From: Actinoplanes sp. N902-109
GTDB taxonomy: Bacteria > Actinomycetota > Actinomycetes > Mycobacteriales > Micromonosporaceae
Direction of reading: 5' to 3'
Length of the DNA stretch: 64,000 nt
Assembly (NCBI RefSeq): GCF_000389965.1
Contig: NC_021191.1
Span: forward strand, 6,821,501 to 6,885,500
Shown here: positions 63,001-64,000 of the stretch, one piece after another
How positions within the stretch are numbered: the first letter of the stretch is position 1
Layout of the letters: the number at the start of each line of letters is the position of its first letter
Translations under genes and position numbers: made by a program
Notes under the pieces: model-generated
Told to the model about the DNA's origin: nothing
What the model saw: the letters and a program-made list of their open reading frames with translations, nothing else
Database searches by the model: none

Positions 63001-63255
63001 GAGGTGGCCGTAGCCGAACACGTCGATGAACCAGCCGCCCAGCTCGACGATGCCGGCACGGGTGAGGGCCATGCCGGACTGCGCGCCCCAGGCGTCGGCG
63101 CCGCGGTTGGTCGAGCGCCAGATGTTGAGCTGGGTGCCGAGCAGCGTCACGGCGAACAGCACGCTGCCGCCGTACTTGACCTTGGTGTCGACGAACGACT
63201 GGCCCGGCAGGTCCAGCGCGGTCGCGTCGGTGGTGGTCGTGATCGTTCCGGCCAT
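60094..63255 (-). CDS. Large minor tail protein, probable tail tip / host-recognition protein
   Basis: 1053 residues. The N-terminal 330 residues hold short beta repeats (WRSTNRGADAWGAQSG; YSIARSTPVHPAG) suggesting a propeller or sheet. Two Fn3-like segments follow (PDAPDWTYPTPASGSAANSA; TQPVDGATWTAESLNVLWT), a concanavalin-like central region (YVEFQMPVTPTGAPIHVALM), and near residue 840 a CenC/CBM-like module (LANPSFETDTTGW). It sits just before the M15 peptidase, as actinophage tail-tip genes do. Overlaps the upstream gene by one base. Receptor binding is inferred. Confidence 0.8.
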   Translation of the reverse strand: MAGTITTTTDATALDLPGQSFVDTKVKYGGSVLFAVTLLGTQLNIWRSTNRGADAWGAQSGMALTRAGIVELGGWFIDVFGYGHLTYRVFEGGKDRIMYRRVNLESDPNAWGSELMVCEANASSAGQVYTGSDLVAVKAGNQCLVAIAAAFVQGGTQGVELHAFRTATGSAFPSTTSRATSDVFTGSRKWTWAGAGRQTPVVDLQHGGDGHTAASPDLWVVMGRTQVRAAHLTWSGSRWSGPSTAAPIANPVVAQDSIAARWTAERLMVAGTLATSPDAVTVWERDSSNSYSIARSTPVHPAGVVRSKALSYDFVTRDIRVWAVGTSSSLLYFVDYNRAAGAWTDWAQLSTTALQDYRSYSVRRGSWGTAKYDLLWEPTSASPYSIVHVQQPLSYPPDAPDWTYPTPASGSAANSADTLQLNFAFSDPSPADYQTAYAMSRQIGSGAVQYWRDSDRTWQATEIKNATSSNYVQLSPGWGAVTDPPHAYRARVWDSSDTASAYGPPVIVIPSVTANPTLTQPVDGATWTAESLNVLWTVAEQTAHTQRLYKVFDDFQRTFTSPGPMGQGYAAVAPLSAYTVAAGVLTMSLDTVSALRRLRAEAEWASRELYVEFQMPVTPTGAPIHVALMMAWVTGPTFVGAQVSFGTNGSVTLNLIRSVNNALTRIGNLAVFPAGGHSTTRWYGLRVRYTGDYEAKLWDAAGPEPTTWDVINTSGPLGGELAPGGIGLQTWIDAGNTNALPIPVRWRQWTRGITDLVADSGMTPDPGAREVVVPYSLPNDSPFRLELQTRNLAGLPSDIESAAFTVDYIEPPQPVLQVTPQPDSGLMRIDVSTPPPVGQTLANPSFETDTTGWAGASAGIARSNAQALDGTWSALVTPDGAGTNAGIEPTAAARATVAAGQQWTAEAWMRPATANKQVRIGLVWYDASAAVISTAAATFAPTAGEWQFVTVTAVAPAGAVRAGVHAGLTNIPTQTDTAHVDALRLAPTTGQPATASVDVYRAVAGDPDSVVRIAAGLPQNPTVEDRRAVGGVDYLYLARAYGTNGARIDSAWT

Positions 63256-63959
63256 CAGCCCTGCCTCCTGATTTCGTCGACCTCGACCAGGAACCCGTCG
63301 TTCGTGTCGACGGTCAGGGTTCCGCTGCCCGAGATGCGTTTCCAGCGGATCTGCACGCTGTAGTCGCCTGGCGGCATGCCCACGTGCCGGATCGCCCCGG
63401 CCACGGGCCGGTGATCGTTCGCCGCGTTGAACAGATACGCGGTCGGCAGCACGTCGACGTCGCCGGAGTCGTATGCGCTGCCGTCCGTAGCGACCGTGCC
63501 GGTGATGCGCACCCCGAGCATGGCCTTGGTGGTGGCCGCGGTGGAGTACATGCTGACCTGCACGGCCACCCGGACGGCGGTGGCCGCGTGCAGCTTCCGG
63601 AACGCCGTCACAGCAACGACGGGCAGGTCCTCGTACGCGGCGTCGGACTTGGTGTCGGAGCCTGACGCGGCGCCGCGGGTGCTGGCCTCGCCCATGCCGC
63701 CCATGGACAGCACACCCACGACCGTCCAGTAGCCGCCGGTGCGGATCAGCGAGACGCGGTCGCCTTCGCGGGCGTCGGTAGCGCCGGAGACCTTCACCGG
63801 GACGGGTTGCTCGCTGCCGTCGACGGCCGCCAGGCCGGCCAGCCCGGACGGGTCGCGGTAGGTGAGCCGGCCGCCGATCGTGTCTTGGCCGCGCAGCGAC
63901 GGCAGGAGGCGTTGGACGGCTTCCTCGACGGTGCCGAGCAGATCGGTGGTGAAGCTCAT
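63255..63959 (-). CDS. Minor tail / baseplate-like protein
   Basis: 234 residues. N-terminal helix (DLLGTVEEAVQRLLPSLRG) followed by an OB-like beta domain (PVKVSGATDAREGDRVSLIR, TGGYWTVVGVLS) reminiscent of phage baseplate spike/hub beta domains, a Gly/Ser linker with GEASTRGAASG, and a jelly-roll-like C-terminus (MPPGDYSVQIRWKRISGSGT). ATG 63959 overlaps the previous stop by four bases. Not assigned to a named family. Confidence 0.7.
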   Translation of the reverse strand: MSFTTDLLGTVEEAVQRLLPSLRGQDTIGGRLTYRDPSGLAGLAAVDGSEQPVPVKVSGATDAREGDRVSLIRTGGYWTVVGVLSMGGMGEASTRGAASGSDTKSDAAYEDLPVVAVTAFRKLHAATAVRVAVQVSMYSTAATTKAMLGVRITGTVATDGSAYDSGDVDVLPTAYLFNAANDHRPVAGAIRHVGMPPGDYSVQIRWKRISGSGTLTVDTNDGFLVEVDEIRRQG

Positions 63960-64000
63960 TCGAGGACCGTCCAGGTCTGGTTCATGGTGCGGCCCATGAG
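63956..64000 (-). CDS. C-terminal end of an upstream tail gene, cut by the window edge
   Basis: The last 14 codons (LMGRTMNQTWTVLE, then TGA) of a minus-strand gene whose body lies beyond the window; its stop overlaps the next start as ATGA, confirming that the tail genes form a continuous operon. Too short to identify. Confidence 0.7.
   Translation of the reverse strand, partial: LMGRTMNQTWTVLE

Noticed and set aside
50188..64000. Integrase, portal, terminase or capsid genes
   Set aside because: Searched the translated frames; none matches. They would lie to the right of the window if the element is a complete prophage.

Overview
The window is high-GC actinobacterial DNA. Gene content and order (bldD beside pyrR, mihF-gmk-rpoZ-coaBC-metK-priA, aroE-aroC-aroK-aroB-aroQ-efp-nusB, rarA...alaS-ruvX-mltG) suit Micromonosporaceae, probably an Actinoplanes-like genus; the genus is inferred. 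Positions 1-50 kb are chromosome, mostly transcribed on the minus strand. From about 50.15 kb to the right edge lies what looks like the left part of a prophage.

1-8 kb: a cytochrome P450 cut by the window edge, priA (helicase-inactive type with a huge low-complexity linker), metK, coaBC, rpoZ, gmk and mihF. 8-19 kb: the pyrimidine pathway pyrR-pyrB-pyrC-carA-carB-pyrD as one tightly overlapping operon behind a leader that carries a textbook PyrR-binding loop over the ribosome binding site. pyrF is separated from pyrD by 1.7 kb of repetitive DNA holding six exact 66-bp-spaced copies of a near-perfect palindrome. bldD (c-di-GMP-responsive developmental repressor) is divergent from pyrR.

20-28 kb: nusB, efp, and the shikimate genes aroQ, aroB, aroK, aroC and aroE. 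The aro run is interrupted twice. A plus-strand gene fusing a ribbon-helix-helix segment to a Clp-N domain sits between aroB and aroK behind its own inverted-repeat operator. A probable type VII-secreted polymorphic toxin with its immunity candidate sits between aroE and aroC.

28-39 kb: mltG, ruvX, alaS, two small conserved membrane/coiled-coil proteins, a 1431-residue repeat-rich membrane protein and rarA. 39-50 kb: an MFS transporter with its ArsR regulator, a GNAT, a questin-oxidase-like protein, a GyrI-like protein, a PD-(D/E)XK protein, a nucleotide-sugar reductase-like protein, aspS, an Lrp-type regulator, and a DHA2 efflux pump whose first membrane helix is cut at the prophage junction.

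50-64 kb: the prophage left arm. It holds small accessory proteins, an HD hydrolase, an XRE/DUF5753 plus DUF397 regulator pair behind 15-bp iterons, a divergent promoter pair that are mirror images of each other, an r1t-type holin, a lower-GC membrane-anchored coiled-coil gene, then (minus strand) membrane proteins, an M15 peptidase and tail proteins running off the right edge. No integrase, portal or capsid gene is in the window, and no rRNA or tRNA gene or CRISPR array was found.
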